Positions 9,388 through 21,470 of a stretch of DNA of 64,000 nt are shown here, in pieces. A model generated the notes under the pieces. It did no database searches. It was not told where the DNA came from and saw only the letters and a list, made by a program, of their open reading frames with translations. The translations under genes were made by a program, and so were the position numbers. The DNA lies in assembly GCA_003116995.1 (NCBI GenBank), contig BDSL01000074.1, forward strand, positions 372,001-436,000. The letters are read 5' to 3'. Positions within the stretch are counted from its first letter, which is position 1. Every line of letters starts with the position of its first letter. This DNA comes from Yamagishiella unicocca (Eukaryota > Chlorophyta > Chlorophyceae > Chlamydomonadales > Volvocaceae).

Positions 9388-11163
9388 TTATTCCCTTAAT
9401 GACTCTGTCCGCGCCCTCTGTATCTGAGCCAAAAGGTTGCCTAGTTTCACCTGATCCCACGTAGTCATCACCACTTGCATATCCTGTCCAGTAGGAAAAT
9501 CTACAGCTCGTCTGAGGGGCTCATACACGGGACACTCCATAAGAACATGAAACTCGTCTTCTACCATATCCCCACGGCACACTCGGCACGTTCTCTCAAC
9601 ACGTGGCTTACGCGGCCGACGTGCAAAACGACTTACGTCGAGATCCCAACAGCCGAGACGAAAACGCATCAGCGCCGTGTGATGCTTCCGAGGCATACAC
9701 GCGCGAAGGTGATCGAGCTTCTTTGTATGCGCATCGGGGGCATATGCAACGCCCATCCAATTCGAGTAGCGACACATTGTTACGCCCGGCTTCCCGCGAT
9801 CACTGTCTCCTGCTGCAAATTCGGGAAAAACCCGCGGATCCATATCAATATCGCTCGAGTTCCAATCGAGCAGCAAACGCCGCCTGAACTCCTCTAGCAC
9901 CTTGTCAAACGGGATTTCCAACGCGGCTATTGCCTTGGCTTTGTCCACATTACTCAACGTTGCGCTCACATGTTGGCGATAGTCGTACCCAAGTGCTCCA
10001 AGAATCCGCAGCACCTTACCAGCCCAGAAATATTCATGCTCGCTTGACGAGCGATCCGATTCCAACCATGCAAAAATATCCTCCTCTAAGACTGCCTGTG
10101 CGAGCGTCGAGGGCTGCTTACTCAGGCGCTTCCAAAAACCAAACACTTGCTGTGCCCAAAAGTGATGCAAAGGCAGTTGAGAGGACTCTGCGAAGAGTTG
10201 CCTGTTCGGAGGCAAACTAGCGCCAACTACCCTGCGCAAAAAGATCTTCTGTACCTCGACCATTGGATCCGCCAGAGCTCTTTCAAATACACCTGCCGCA
10301 CGACCTGTGCTTCGAACCCATTTTCCCCATCTGCCAAGCAGCGCCGCATTCTCCCCCGTCGCTCCTGACCCTCCCCGCTGGTTCCATCTTTGCCACTCCC
10401 TAACCCGCTGTCTACCCTTAGTTCCTAAAACTTCCCAAATAGCGTCTGGTCCCCATACCTCCGCTCCGTACGATAATAAAGGCCTTATTTGGGCGTCAAA
10501 ACAGCGTAGCATAAGATCGGGTGCCCATACGCGATTTAATTCTAACTTACGCATTAAAGCAAAAACTCCCCTGCGACCCACATCGCATAGCTCCATTCGG
10601 CACGAGTCGAACGAAAAACCTGATCCATATCGCAGTCCAAGATATTTTGCGCGCTCTTTGACTGGTACCGTCTGGCCCGCATAACGCAACCCTGCTGCAT
10701 CACTCAAAAGTGCGTCGTAGGACGTTTGCCTACCGGCGAATACCATCAACTCGCATTTACCCACATTCAAATTCATTCCAAATGCATCACAGAATTCCGC
10801 TAACCTATCCAACAGGAATTGCATCCGTTCCCGATTCATAGTCATGAGCGTAAGGTCATCCGCGTACAGCAGCTCCGGGACCCCTTTTCCATGCGCGGTG
10901 GGGACGCATCCGCGAGGTTGCCTTTGCTCGTGCTCATCTACGTAATCCGCAAATGATTCGATAAACAACCCGAACAGGACTGGGCTTAGCGGGCATCCCT
11001 GCTTTACCCCCTGCACTGATTCAAACCGCTCACCTCTCTTCCCGTTGACTTTCACGCGCAATTGCACCTTATCATAACAACGCCTAATAGCAGATAATAA
11101 TAATAATTGGCTCGCCTTGTGAATTGCCGTATCCGTACGCTGCTCTGGCCTTCCATGTTCCAT
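9388..11163 (-). mobile_element. 5'-truncated non-LTR retrotransposon (reverse transcriptase)
   Basis: A single open frame of about 591 codons has reverse-transcriptase motifs in order: RVKVNGKRGERF and QGVKQGCPLSPVLFGLF (motif B region), LLYADDLTLM (the catalytic YADD) and GMNLNVGKCELMVF, then a long thumb/connection region and a C-terminal zinc-binding cluster (C-x2-C, then H and C, in ERTCRVCRGD and DEFHVLMEC) as in L1-type plant and algal elements. The endonuclease domain and the first RT motifs, including the first catalytic Asp, are missing. That is the expected result of 5' truncation during target-primed insertion. The ORF is otherwise free of stops, so insertion seems fairly recent. 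It is less GC-rich than the neighbouring genes. I could not define a poly(A) tail or target-site duplication. Confidence 0.88.
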
Positions 11164-12732
11164 CCTGGCCTTCCTGGGCTAAGTTTGGCAGCTGCCTGGT
11201 TTTCCCGGCTGGTACAAATTGACACGGATGTATCGTTAACGCAGAGATTTAACATGGCGCTTGCAGACACGGTATGTAGGAACATTGACTGCCACGCGCT
11301 AGTTATTATCTAGTTCTTTCGTTGGTACAAGTTATGCCCTCCTAACGCATATTCGCTTCTGTGGTGGAACACGGTTCAGCACCGGACCCTAAAACTTTAC
11401 CTCGGACGCCCAGTTTAGAACCTCAAATGTTTCTATCATGAAAGAACTGCTGCGGGCCATGTCTTAAGCTTTCAATTATGGAATCAGCCTTCTCGGAAAA
11501 AACAGCTTTCATCTGCCAGCTACCCGTTAGTAGGCACCAGCTTCTGGGTGCGTTCGCATGTAGCTCAATTGCCAGTAAAGTCTGTACGTGTTTTTCAGCT
11601 GTCATGTGGCATGAAATGCGGATACGGTACTGGCTGCTGCTGCAAAGGTTCCCCGCGGGCTGCCTATGAGGCCAACTATGCCATTGGCCTTATTTATCGG
11701 CCCAGAAGTTGAAGCATTACACAGAGGAGTTCCTCAACCATCCGTCTCAGGGCTCTTAGGTGTCATAACCGAATGCTCACCATGTGGCGGCGGTTGATGG
11801 CGCCTACTTAGCCAATCCATCCCGCTGCAGCTGCGACTTACATGCTGCCTCTTGTTGTTCTTCTAGAAAGAGAAGGAAGGCCGCAGTTCCGCAACACGGC
11901 AAGTGGTAACAGCCACTGGGTCACATCGCACGCAACTTACTACCACAAGCTCCACACCAGCCAAGCGTGTCACCCAAACCCATCACCCAAACCCTCTTCA
12001 GATGAAACACGGTTACGTCCATCATGAAAGGTAACAGAATCCACGGCAGCGGCATCCAACAGCCATCCGATGTTCCTCAACGGATGCGTTGCGGGAACCC
12101 TCACAACCCCCATATGCCCCGGTCTTCACAATTTGATCTGACTCCTCGAAGCCCTCCACCCCACTTTAGCTACTGCTGCTACTGCTGCCTACGAAATTGG
12201 GGATATTCGATGGTCACCGCCTTATCGCCGGCCCTTGATCCTGTCCTAATGGACCTGCTGTCGCTGTATACGCTGCCACCACCACCACCTCTTCGCCGCT
12301 CGGCCTCTGGATGGCGCCAGCGACCTCCGGATGGCGCAGAAGCGCTCCCTCCTACCCCGATCCCGCCTCAGCCGTCCCAGCCGCAAAATTCAAAACCTTC
12401 CGGAATCCTTCCGGACGTTGGTAAACGCGCCCCCTCGCCTGGTCGCCTCGGCGTACGTGGGCGCTACGCTTCCGCGCACACACATGAATTTGGCATGCGA
12501 TACGGGGCCGGTACCCCGGGAAAACAAGCCCTCCTCTTGAAGCTGCTCCCCCGCCCCCCTCACCATCCTAGCATCTACCCGCCCGCACCGCACCGCACCC
12601 ACGACTCCTCACCACGGCCTGCCGCCCCCGCCTGTCCCGCCGTCTGTCCTAACACCAGCTGAACGTTGTCCCCCCCGTCCCACTGTATCCTAGCCGCCCT
12701 CGCCTCATGGCGTGCTAAGAGCCCGCGTACTC
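11164..12732. other. Intergenic stretch, no gene seen
   Basis: No coherent exon or family motif is visible. A short (AAT)n tract lies at 11096-11107 near the truncated end of the retroelement. TTACA (TGTAA on the minus strand) near 11837 could be the polyadenylation signal of CDC27, giving a 3' UTR of about 1.1 kb; this is not proven. Confidence 0.45.
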
Positions 12733-12924
12733 CCGACCAGTGAGGTGCTGTCCGGCCGGCCCGCAGGCGGCTCAGACCTCCCGACCAGTGAGGTGCTGTC
12801 CGGCCGGCCCGCAGGCGGCTCAGACCTCCCGACCAGTGAGGTGCTGTCCGGCCGGCCCGCAGGCGGCTCAGACCTCCCGACCAGTGAGGTGCTGTCAGGC
12901 CGGCCCGCAGGCGGCTCAGACCTC
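12733..12924. repeat. 48-bp minisatellite at the 3' end of CDC27
   Basis: Four copies of a 48-bp unit (starting CCGACCAGTGAGGTGCTGTC). The copy nearest the gene overlaps the last CDS codons: the TGA stop at 12918-12916 lies within GGCTCAGACCTCC, which is part of the repeat unit. Confidence 0.9.
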
Positions 12925-15900
12925 CTGCTCGTCTTCGTCCTCACTCAGCCCCAGGCGCTCAATGGCAGCCTTGATGGTGGCGGCGTCGCTGGAGCTGCAG
13001 CCGCTGTAGCTGAGCGCCAGCTCGAACGACTGCTGGGCCGCCTGCGGGAAGGAAGCGGCAGTGTGTGTGCGTATGTGTGTGTGGTGGTGGGGGTTATAAG
13101 AGAATCCGCGAATCCACGGCCGACAAACCAAGGGCGGGGAGGATTTGGGCGTGTGAAGGGCAGCGGTCGTGTGAGGAGAGGCAGATGCGGGAGACGTGGG
13201 TTGCATGGGTTGCAACAAACGAAAGGCGTGACTGCGGACAGGGAGTGGGTGCACCGCATTGCTGCGACCTGCACTCGTTGCGACCCGTACTCGCTGCGAC
13301 CACACCGGGATGTTTTTGTTGGGCTTTCCAAGGTGCCCGAACGGCAGGCTGCGGCTGCGGCTGCCGCTGCCCCGTCCACCCCCTTCCACACCGCGGCTGC
13401 GGCTGCCGCTGTCGCGTCCAAACCGTGTCGAGCGCCGTCCCGCCCCTCGTACCGTTAGGTTGTTCAGGCGCTTGTAGAGCTTGCCCATTTGGAACGCCAC
13501 GCTTGCTTCCCCTGGAGCAACCCGCTGTAGCGCCTCCAGCTCCGCCAGCGCCTGGGGTTGATGTGCGGTTGAGTGGTCGGGAGCACTCAGTTCGGTGGAC
13601 GGGGGCACTCAGTTCGGTGGTCGGGAGCACTCAGTTCGGTGGTCAACAGCCCAGACGGCCCAGGCTGCAGCCACCGACCCCTCGCCGACCCGCGGGTCAG
13701 TCCGCCCGCACTTACCTCCCCGACTCGCTCCCCCGACGCCAGCACTGCCGCTCGCTCATAGCGCGCCAGCGGATTGGCTGGGTCCAGATCGATGGCTTCC
13801 TGCGAAGGCAGGGCCAAGGGCCGAAGTGGGCATGTGTGGGGGGGACTGGCGGGGTGAGGGCGAGGAGGGCTTTGGGACCAGGCAAGAGCGGAGAGCGACG
13901 CGGGGGTTGCGGCTGGGCGAGGGGCGGGAAGGAATGCGGCACGGGGTGGGTGGGTGGCGCCTGCGCGGTCTTTGGTTGGCCGGCGGGCGCACCACTCCAC
14001 CAGGGCCTTATCCCCTCCTGCGCCTTACTTCCACCAGGGCCTTATCTTTTCCCGTCCCCCGCCAGTAAGAGCTGCACCATTGCCCCCACCTCACCCCCCC
14101 ACCCCCATTCCTTTTCCCTGCCCATCAGTCCACGGGTATCCCCCATCCGGTCACCCCGTCGCCTTATCTTCCCCCCCTCCTCCCCAACGCCATGTCGTGT
14201 AACCGGTCTTCATGCCCCGGCCCGTCCCCCCCCCACACACACCTGCAGCTTGTCCAGTGCCACCGCGTGCTGCCCCAGCTTGGCTGCGCTCATGCCCACG
14301 TAGCAGCGCAGTACGGAGGAGCGCGGGTTGACACCAGCAGCCAACCGGAAATTCTGCAGCGCCTCGCCGTACTTTTCTTGCCGGTAAGCGATCTGGCCCA
14401 ACCCATACCTGCAGGGTGAGGGGCAGGGGCAGGGTGAGGGGCAGGGGAGGGCAGCGTAGAAAACCGTGCGTTTGTCACATGAGATCCAGCAAACGGTAGT
14501 CTAGTAGGAGACCAGTTTCTTACCAGGGGTTCCTTACCCACGTGCCTCCCGCAGGGGAGGGCCGGGCAAGGATCCGTAAAACCCTCCCCTCCCCGCGCAA
14601 CCCACCCGCGCGCCATCAATCCCGCTTTCCACCCCGCCCCCGCCCTTCTCCCCCGCCTCTCAAGGCCCCGTCTCACGTGGCGTTGTAATGCCGCGGGTCC
14701 AGCTTGAGCGCGGAGCGGTAGCATGCGGCCGCCTTGTCGTAGTCCTCGTTGGTGTAGTACTCGTGACCGGCCAATGTGTAGGCGTAGGTGAACGTGGGGT
14801 CCACCTGGAGGGAGGCAGGGAGGGGGGAGATGGCCCGGTCACACGACAGGAGGCAGGGGAGGAAGGAAGACTCGTGTAAGATAGACGTTTCGAGATGCAT
14901 GCTGGAGGGAGGGGGGAGGGAGAGAGAGGGGGGGGGAGGGGGAGGGGAGGCAGGGAGGGGGAGAGGTATGGGAGGCAGGGACGTGCGTCCCAGAGAGGTT
15001 ATACACTATCCTATCGGTTGCTTTGCGGCACGTGACAAACACGCGATCGCCCGCTGTCGCGACACAATGCCGGCTTTGGCAATCCTCCTACTCAGTGTGT
15101 GTACTACCCCCACCTGCACCGCCCGCAGGAAGAACTCGATGGCGGCCTCGTGCTCCTTCTGGCCGCTGAAGAGGTTACCCATGACGCACCAGGTCTGCGG
15201 GGGTTGGCGGGGAGTGGAGGCGAGAAAACCGGTTCACACAAAAAAGTAAACCCGAAAACCTACGGGGGAAACGATTCACGGAGGCGTTATTTCTAGGGGT
15301 GAGGTAAAAGAGCGGATTGGGAGTGGGGCATGAACCGGTGAGCTGATGGCGGAGAGGAGGCATCCGCAAGCACCTCTCTCTCCCCTCCCATCCTTGTCCT
15401 GCTGCTCCGAAATCCACCCACCTGCGGCGCCAGGCGATCCGTGGCCACGCACTCCTGCGCCAGGTGGCTCAGCTCGTACTCCCGCTTGGTATGCCACAAC
15501 ACGGTGCTGTACACCTCCATGCCCTCCACCCGCGTGCGGTCCAGCTGCCGGGCCTGCTCGAAGCTCTGCATTGCGTCGGCGCGATGAGGCAGGGGAGAAC
15601 CAAGTGAAGGATGCGATGAGGCAGGGGAGAACCAAATGAAGGATGCGAAGATGCGGGTGGGTTGATTTGCCGCTGAGCCATAAAGACTCCCTCCAGGGAG
15701 GACCAGCAAACCGGACGGCGGTCCGGTGCAGGGAGGCGGAGGAGCGATTCGTTGGGTTCCTCATACAACCCTCGTGACTGCTCCTTAGGCTCTTGCCACG
15801 CAGCTTGGGCTCTTCAACTCTTGCCAAGCAGCATGGGCTCTTCGGCTCTTGCCACGCAGCTTGAGCTATTAAGCTCTCGCTACGCAGCTTAGGGGCAGTC

Positions 15901-18900
15901 AGGTTTCCAGATGTACACGCGGACGATCGGGCTGCCGAGTGCGCATGTTACCAAATGACGCAGTTGACCGTCCCCGCCCCCCTCACTGCCCCCCCGATCA
16001 AATCCGCCCCCCGCCCCCGCCCCACCTGCGCCGCCCGCTGGTAGTTCATGCTCTCAAAGTGCGCCCGCCCCAGCGCGCACATGACCCACGCCGTGCGGTA
16101 CTGCCCCATGGGCAGGCGGCTGAGGGCCGCAATCGCCTCCGAGCAGCGGTACGCCGCCAGGTGCCGTACGCCGTCCATGAGGGGGACCAGCAGCTGCAGC
16201 AGCGCCGCGCGACTCTCCACGAAGGCCGCAGCGCCCTGCTGCAGCTGCAGTTGCTGGTGTTGTTGTTGTTGCTGGTGTTGCTGGTGGTGTTGGGGCGGGG
16301 GGGTGTCTGCAGGGAGGGAGCGGGCGGGCGGGAGGGCCGTGGAAGGGGTGCGGAGAAGCCGTGTGGGCTTTGACGAGGTGGGGGCGTGGAGGGGAAAGGA
16401 GGAGGCGTGGGTGAGAAAGAAGTAGCAATTGGGCCTTATGGGTTAGGGAGGCGTGAGTAGAGGAGCGGGGCGAGAGGAGGAAGGGGAGGAGGAGAGAACC
16501 CCGGGTGTGGCTTGAGCTGCCCCCGACGCGGCGGAGGTGTGAAACGCGGCCGGGTGTGTGGGTTTTAGGGATTTACGACGCCGGGTCACTTGGGCGTCTT
16601 GCCGCGGGAGCGTCCCGCGACTCGATAACGCTTTTGTGCCGCAAACCCATCGGTGTGCGAAACAAGGGGGCCAGGCAAGGGGGCACAGCGCTGTCTCACC
16701 CGCTGCGCCCTGCCCGGGCCGAGCTCCCAGCTGGCCGCTGAAGGCGGAGAAGAGCTGCTGGGGCGTGGCAGCGGCCGCGGCGGCGCCGGGGCCCGCCAGC
16801 TTTGCGTCCGGATGCAGCTGCTGCTGGACGGGGGCCGGCGGCGGGTCCCGCGGGTCGGGCATGTTTTGGCTGTCGCCCTGCAGGTGGGGCAAGGGGATCC
16901 CGGAGCCGAGGGAGGGCGCGCGTAAGAGCCGAGCAGCTGCGTGCAGGGACGGCTGCATAGCAATGCAAGTTAGCAACCAAGTGGTCACACACGAACACAG
17001 ATGTGGGCCCCGCATCCCGCATCACCCACCATGCGCCAGATACCGTCACCGGCACCGCCTACACCCACCTCGAACACCAGCTCCCCCCCAGCCCACCAGC
17101 TACACTTCCCATGTCGAGTTACCGGCTCTTTTATGTACCCCCCCCCAGCCCAACCAGGCATCCGCTACCGCCCGCCTCCGCCTTCACCACCCCAAACCTC
17201 CTCCCCCATCCCTCCCTTGTCCCCCCCTCCCTTTCCCGGTCCACTGGCTTCCTCGTCGCCCTCCCTCCCTCCAAGAGCCCACCTCGACATAGCTCGCTTG
17301 ACCCGACTTGGCCTGTCCCACGGCGCTGGCGGTGGCACTGGGCCCGCCGTACAACGTAGGGTACAACTGCTGTTGCGGCGGCGGCGGCGGCGGCGCCGCC
17401 CCCGCCCCGCCGCCGCCCGCCCCGCCAGTGTGCACCTGAGTGGCCGCAGTCGCGCTGTTGAGCGCCGCCAGCCGCTGGCTGCGCCGTACGCTGGATCGCG
17501 GATCCGAAAAGAGCTTATTCGACACCTTCCGGACCTGAGCAATCGGGCGGGGAGAGCCCGGTTTGTTTCGGCTTCGGTTGGGAGTTGGGGAGGCTGGGAT
17601 AGCGCACGGCGGAGGCCGCTCATAGTCTAAGGGTTGAACCCTCCCCCCCCCCGACGGCGGCTCAGCCCTACTCCAGCCGCATTCGGCGGAGGTTCGAGGC
17701 CCGCCCGGCGCAGCAAACACATCCAGTCAGTCATGCTGTTCAGTCCCGACCCCACCCACCAACAACACCGGCTCCTATCCCACCCAACGCCTTCGCGCCC
17801 GCCCCACCTTGCCCTCGTCCACCATTCGGCTGATTCGCGGATGGCCGCTGCCCGAGCCCGCCCCCGTGCCGCCGTGGTGCCCCCCGGGGGGGCCGCTCGG
17901 CCCGGCCCCGCCGCCCGTGGAGGCGTGCGGGCCGGCAGAGAAGCCAGGGAACGGCACTGCGGAAAGGGGTTTCGGCAGCGCGCGGGTTGGTGGCAGTCTA
18001 GGGTATGCATCGCAGGGCGGGTTCAGAGGTCGACCAGGGAAGACGGCATGAAGGCGTGAACGCAAGGTCCCTGATCCAAAAGGATTGGATGCCTTGGTCC
18101 GCGAATGGGTCGGCTCGGGTGAGGGCGACGTGCTGGGACGGCAAGCCGCCCCTTGCAAGATCCGGTTGCGAGATCCCCTTGAGAAATCCCATCGAGGGAC
18201 ATGTGTTCCAAGGCGAGGTTGTGGTCCACACCAAGTCACCAACACGGGTAGCCGCTCGGCCACCCGCATGCCCCGCTCCAGGGTGGGTTCCCCAATATTC
18301 CCCAACCCCCTTCCCCCGCACTTCGCCCATCCCCCGGTACAGAAGGACATCCCCAAACCACACCAGCCGGCTGCCCTTGCCACACCCTGAACCCCGCACT
18401 GCCAGCTGAGACACGCGCTGCCCTTGCCACACCCTGAACCCCGCACCGCCAGCTGAGACACGCGCTGCCCTTGCCACACCCTGAACCCCGCACTGCCAGC
18501 TGAGACACGCGCTGCCCTTGCCACACCCTGAACCCCCCACTGCCAGCTGAGACACGCGCTGCCCTCCAGCTGCACTCGACGTAAACCGCACATCCCACAG
18601 TTTCCCGTCCACTCCTCCCCCTCCCCCCTCTCGGCCGTGGCTTCGCGGATTCTCTTATCAAACCCCCCCACCACACCGGAACTCCCCCGTCGCGCACCTT
18701 CAGAATGCCCCAACCCATGCTGCTGCTGCTTCTGCGGCGGTGCCGGCGGCTGCGGCCCCATACCCGCGGGCGCCGGAGTCGCAAAGATGCCGCCGCCGCC
18801 GGTGAAGCGAAATAAGTGCGAGCTCGTGCTGGGGGGGGCCCCGCCGGCGCCGCCATCGCCTCCATTGGCCGGCGCTCCGCTGCCGGCGCCGCCGTCCCCT

Positions 18901-21289
18901 GGCTGCACACTTGCCGGCACGCTACCCGCCGGGAGCACCCCAAACCCAAACCCAAACACCCCGCCGCCGAAGGGAGGCACGGGCGAGGCGAATAGTCCCC
19001 CCTGGCCAGGCATCGGCGTCTGGAACAGGATGCTGCCGCCGCCGCCCACTCCGCCGCCGCCGAACGTGGGCGGGCCTTGCGCGCCAGAAGCAGCCGCTCC
19101 GAAGCCGGCGAAACCAAAGCCGCCGCCAGTTCCTGCGCCGCCGCTGCCACCTGTGCGGTATCCCCCCGCGCTGGTGCCCGCCGGCCCGCCTGGCTTGTGC
19201 TGCTGCGCGGCTGTCCGCCCGTGGTGGGTTTCCTTGGCACCGCCGCCTGCGGCGGCGTGGCCGTGGCGGCCGTGGTGGTGGCCGCCCCCCTGGTGGTTTT
19301 GCTGCTGCTGCTGCGGGTGCGGGGTATGGTGCGCAAGCGCCGAGCTGATCTGGCTGGAGGTGGAGGGGCTGGGGCCTTCGGCCGCGGCGGGCGGCGGCAG
19401 CTGCGCTAGGCTGCAGACCTCGGCCGCCTCCTCGTCGCCGCCTGCGGTGGCCGGTGCAGGGGTGAGTGCTGACCAGCGGAGAGAGGCGGGTGTAAGGCCG
19501 CCGCGCAGGGCAGTGCCGCGAGGGGGTTCCGATACGGCGGCCCCGAGGCCGCGAAAAAGGAAAACGGACAGGGTCTTGCGACCGATCCACGTTAGCGGGC
19601 CAGCGTGTGTGGCGACAAGGACAGGCACGTGTGTGGCGACAAGGACAGGCAGCGGTAAGGACGGGGCAAACGGCCCCAGCCCGTCGTGGCTGCGGCTCCC
19701 CCCGGGGGTCGGCGGTCCCTGAGGGCCAGCAGGACAGCGGCCCTGCATCAGCGCCAGGATGCGCGGGACCTAGGTGCGGCGCAGCGACGTGACGTGGACG
19801 TGACGTAGACGTGACGAGGAGGTGACGTGGACGTGACGAGGAGGTGACGTGGAGTGACGTGGACGTGACACGAACGGGCACGTACCCACAGCGCACAGCT
19901 CCTCGTAGGCGGACCACAGCAGCGGGTTGAGCCGCAGCGCCCGGAAATAGTAGTCCTTGGCTTCGCTCATGCAGTTGGTCAGGCGGCAGACCTTGCCCAG
20001 CAAGTAAAGCCCCGCGTAGCCGAAGGGGATCTGTCCCGCGGTGCGGGAGGGAGAGGGGGAAGGGAGAGAGAGAGGGCGACGTGTAGGGCAGCGATGCACA
20101 AGGAAGCGGGTGGGGGCTGGGTGTGTGGGGGCTGAGCGTGTGGGGGCTGGGGGCGCAATGCAAGGCACAGCTGTGGCGGGTGCCGCTGCAATCGAGCTAG
20201 GGAAAGCAGAAGAGATGTAAGCAACGAGCCTCAGGTGGGGCTCGCCGTTGTGGCGCCGGTTTGCGGGGCCTGCGCACCTCCGCCTCCCCCATTTTGAGCA
20301 GCGCGTCCTTCGCCTCCGGGTAGCGGGACATGCTGAGGCAGCACACCGCCAACAGGTACCGGCTGCGCTGCGAGTTGTGGCCTGAGGCGCACCGGGACAG
20401 GGGGCGCGGGGGCAGGAACATCCGAAGAGGCCAGCGGTCGTGAAGCGGGCGGAAGCGAGGCGCGGCAAGTAGTGAGGCAGGGCAGGTCGCTGAGGGGGCA
20501 AGGTGCCCCTGATCCGGATCGCTATCAGGGAAGCGCAGGGCCGAAAAGGAAGCCGCGAGTTTGGCATATGATGGGCGCGTGAGACTTTGAGGGAGGTCGA
20601 TTCAGCGGGTGCTGCAGCTGTGCGGCTCCGGATCCGCATGCTAATGCAGCAGGGCCGGGGAGGCTTGGAGGTGGCACGGGGAAGGTTGGGGTGTGCTAGC
20701 GGGCCCCGCAGAGCGCTGGGCCAATAAGCGCAGGGGCATGGAATAACATGTATGTGATCCAGGGAGGCATATGCACCTTGCAACAGGATGAGGATGCCGC
20801 AAGGCAATCGCCGGCGCTGCCGCCATGCGCGCCCATGCGCTGCACCCCCGGAATCACAACCCTAACGACGGGGATGGCGCATGAACCAGAGGGAGCATGC
20901 GGCCGGCATATGGCGGGTTTAGAGCTGCGCTTGAATCTTGGCCACAAGGTGCTTACAATACAGGGAGGGCGGGGCTCCCAGTATGCTGGCAGGCGGTGAG
21001 TGGCCCCCCCCTCCGGTATGACGCCCAGAACCCACCTTTCAGCAAATGGTACGCTCTATATGACTGGTTACAGTGCATGTAGCATGTAGCCAAGAGTTGC
21101 TGATTTTGCTGCGTTCGGGAAAGCGGGCGACATAAGGAAATTTCCGAGATTGCCTCAGGCCCGACAGCCCGCTCGCCGCACCTCGTTGTTGTGAAGCGCC
21201 ACCAGCCGCTCTCCAAGAAATTTGGCATTGTCATATTGAAACAGTCCAAGGCTCTCCTGAACTGACGCCGTAAGCGCCTGTTCCGCCAT
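12916..21289 (-). CDS. CDC27/APC3, TPR subunit of the anaphase-promoting complex
   Basis: Sixteen exons close in phase to 953 aa: 21289-21182, 21108-21036, 20381-20278, 20030-19886, 19441-18698, 17956-17808, 17534-17283, 16877-16700, 16306-16026, 15565-15422, 15194-15114, 14804-14677, 14408-14243, 13799-13716, 13551-13453, 13041-12916. The N-terminal TPR dimerisation part (MAEQALTASVQESLGLFQYD, LLATCYMHCNQSYRAYHLLK, RYLLAVCCLSMSRYPEAKDA, NPLLWSAYEELCAVG) and the C-terminal TPR superhelix (YRTAWVMCALGRAHFES, VLWHTKREYELSHLAQE, TWCVMGNLFSGQKEHEAA, AYTLAGHEYYTNEDYDKAA, KLYKRLNNL) are diagnostic of APC3, which binds the Ile-Arg tails of CDC20/CDH1 and APC10. The family motif RRSQRLAALN precedes the second TPR block. 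Exon 5 inserts about 248 His/Gly/Phe-rich residues. The acidic end SEDEDEQEV is typical. The start codon is the first ATG of a family-matching N-terminus. Confidence 0.95.
18358..18560. repeat. 47-bp minisatellite in CDC27 intron 5
   Basis: More than four copies of a 47-bp unit containing GCTGAGACACGCGCTGCCC, with unit starts at 18405, 18452, 18499 and 18546. On the minus strand it stays open and lengthens a spurious 657-codon ORF through the intron. Confidence 0.9.
19777..19870. repeat. TGACGT-rich tandem array in CDC27 intron 4
   Basis: Irregular repeats of GTGACGTGGAC and GTGACGAGGAG variants give about a dozen TGACG cores (CRE/bZIP-like) in under 100 bp, directly downstream (in gene orientation) of exon 4. 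It may be an intronic regulatory cluster or simply a microsatellite. Confidence 0.6.
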
Positions 21290-21470
21290 AACGTCCAGTT
21301 GCGCGCAATGCCCGCACCGCCTGGGCCCGTGAGGTATAGTGTCAAACTAAACACGCGCGGTAATGTTGCATCAGTACTTCAGGCATCCTTTTGAGGTCCC
21401 CAGGACGTGAACGTGGTCCCGCACTACGTAGACGTTTGCAGTCAAATGTCAAATTGGTAAAGGTTAACAA
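21290..21470. promoter_or_regulatory. Bidirectional promoter between CDC27 and the sugar porter
   Basis: Only 181 bp separate the two divergent start codons, so promoters and both 5' UTRs must share this segment. I see no clear TATA box. GTTTGCAGTCAAATGTCAAAT lies just before the transporter ATG. Confidence 0.55.

Noticed and set aside
13065..14303. 412-codon plus-strand ORF
   Set aside because: It lies opposite CDC27 exons 14-16 and has Cys/Arg/Pro-rich shadow composition with no motif.
17775..19748. 657-codon minus-strand ORF
   Set aside because: It runs through CDC27 introns because the 47-bp minisatellite stays open. Only 19441-18698 and 17956-17808 are supported as exons by phase and splice sites.
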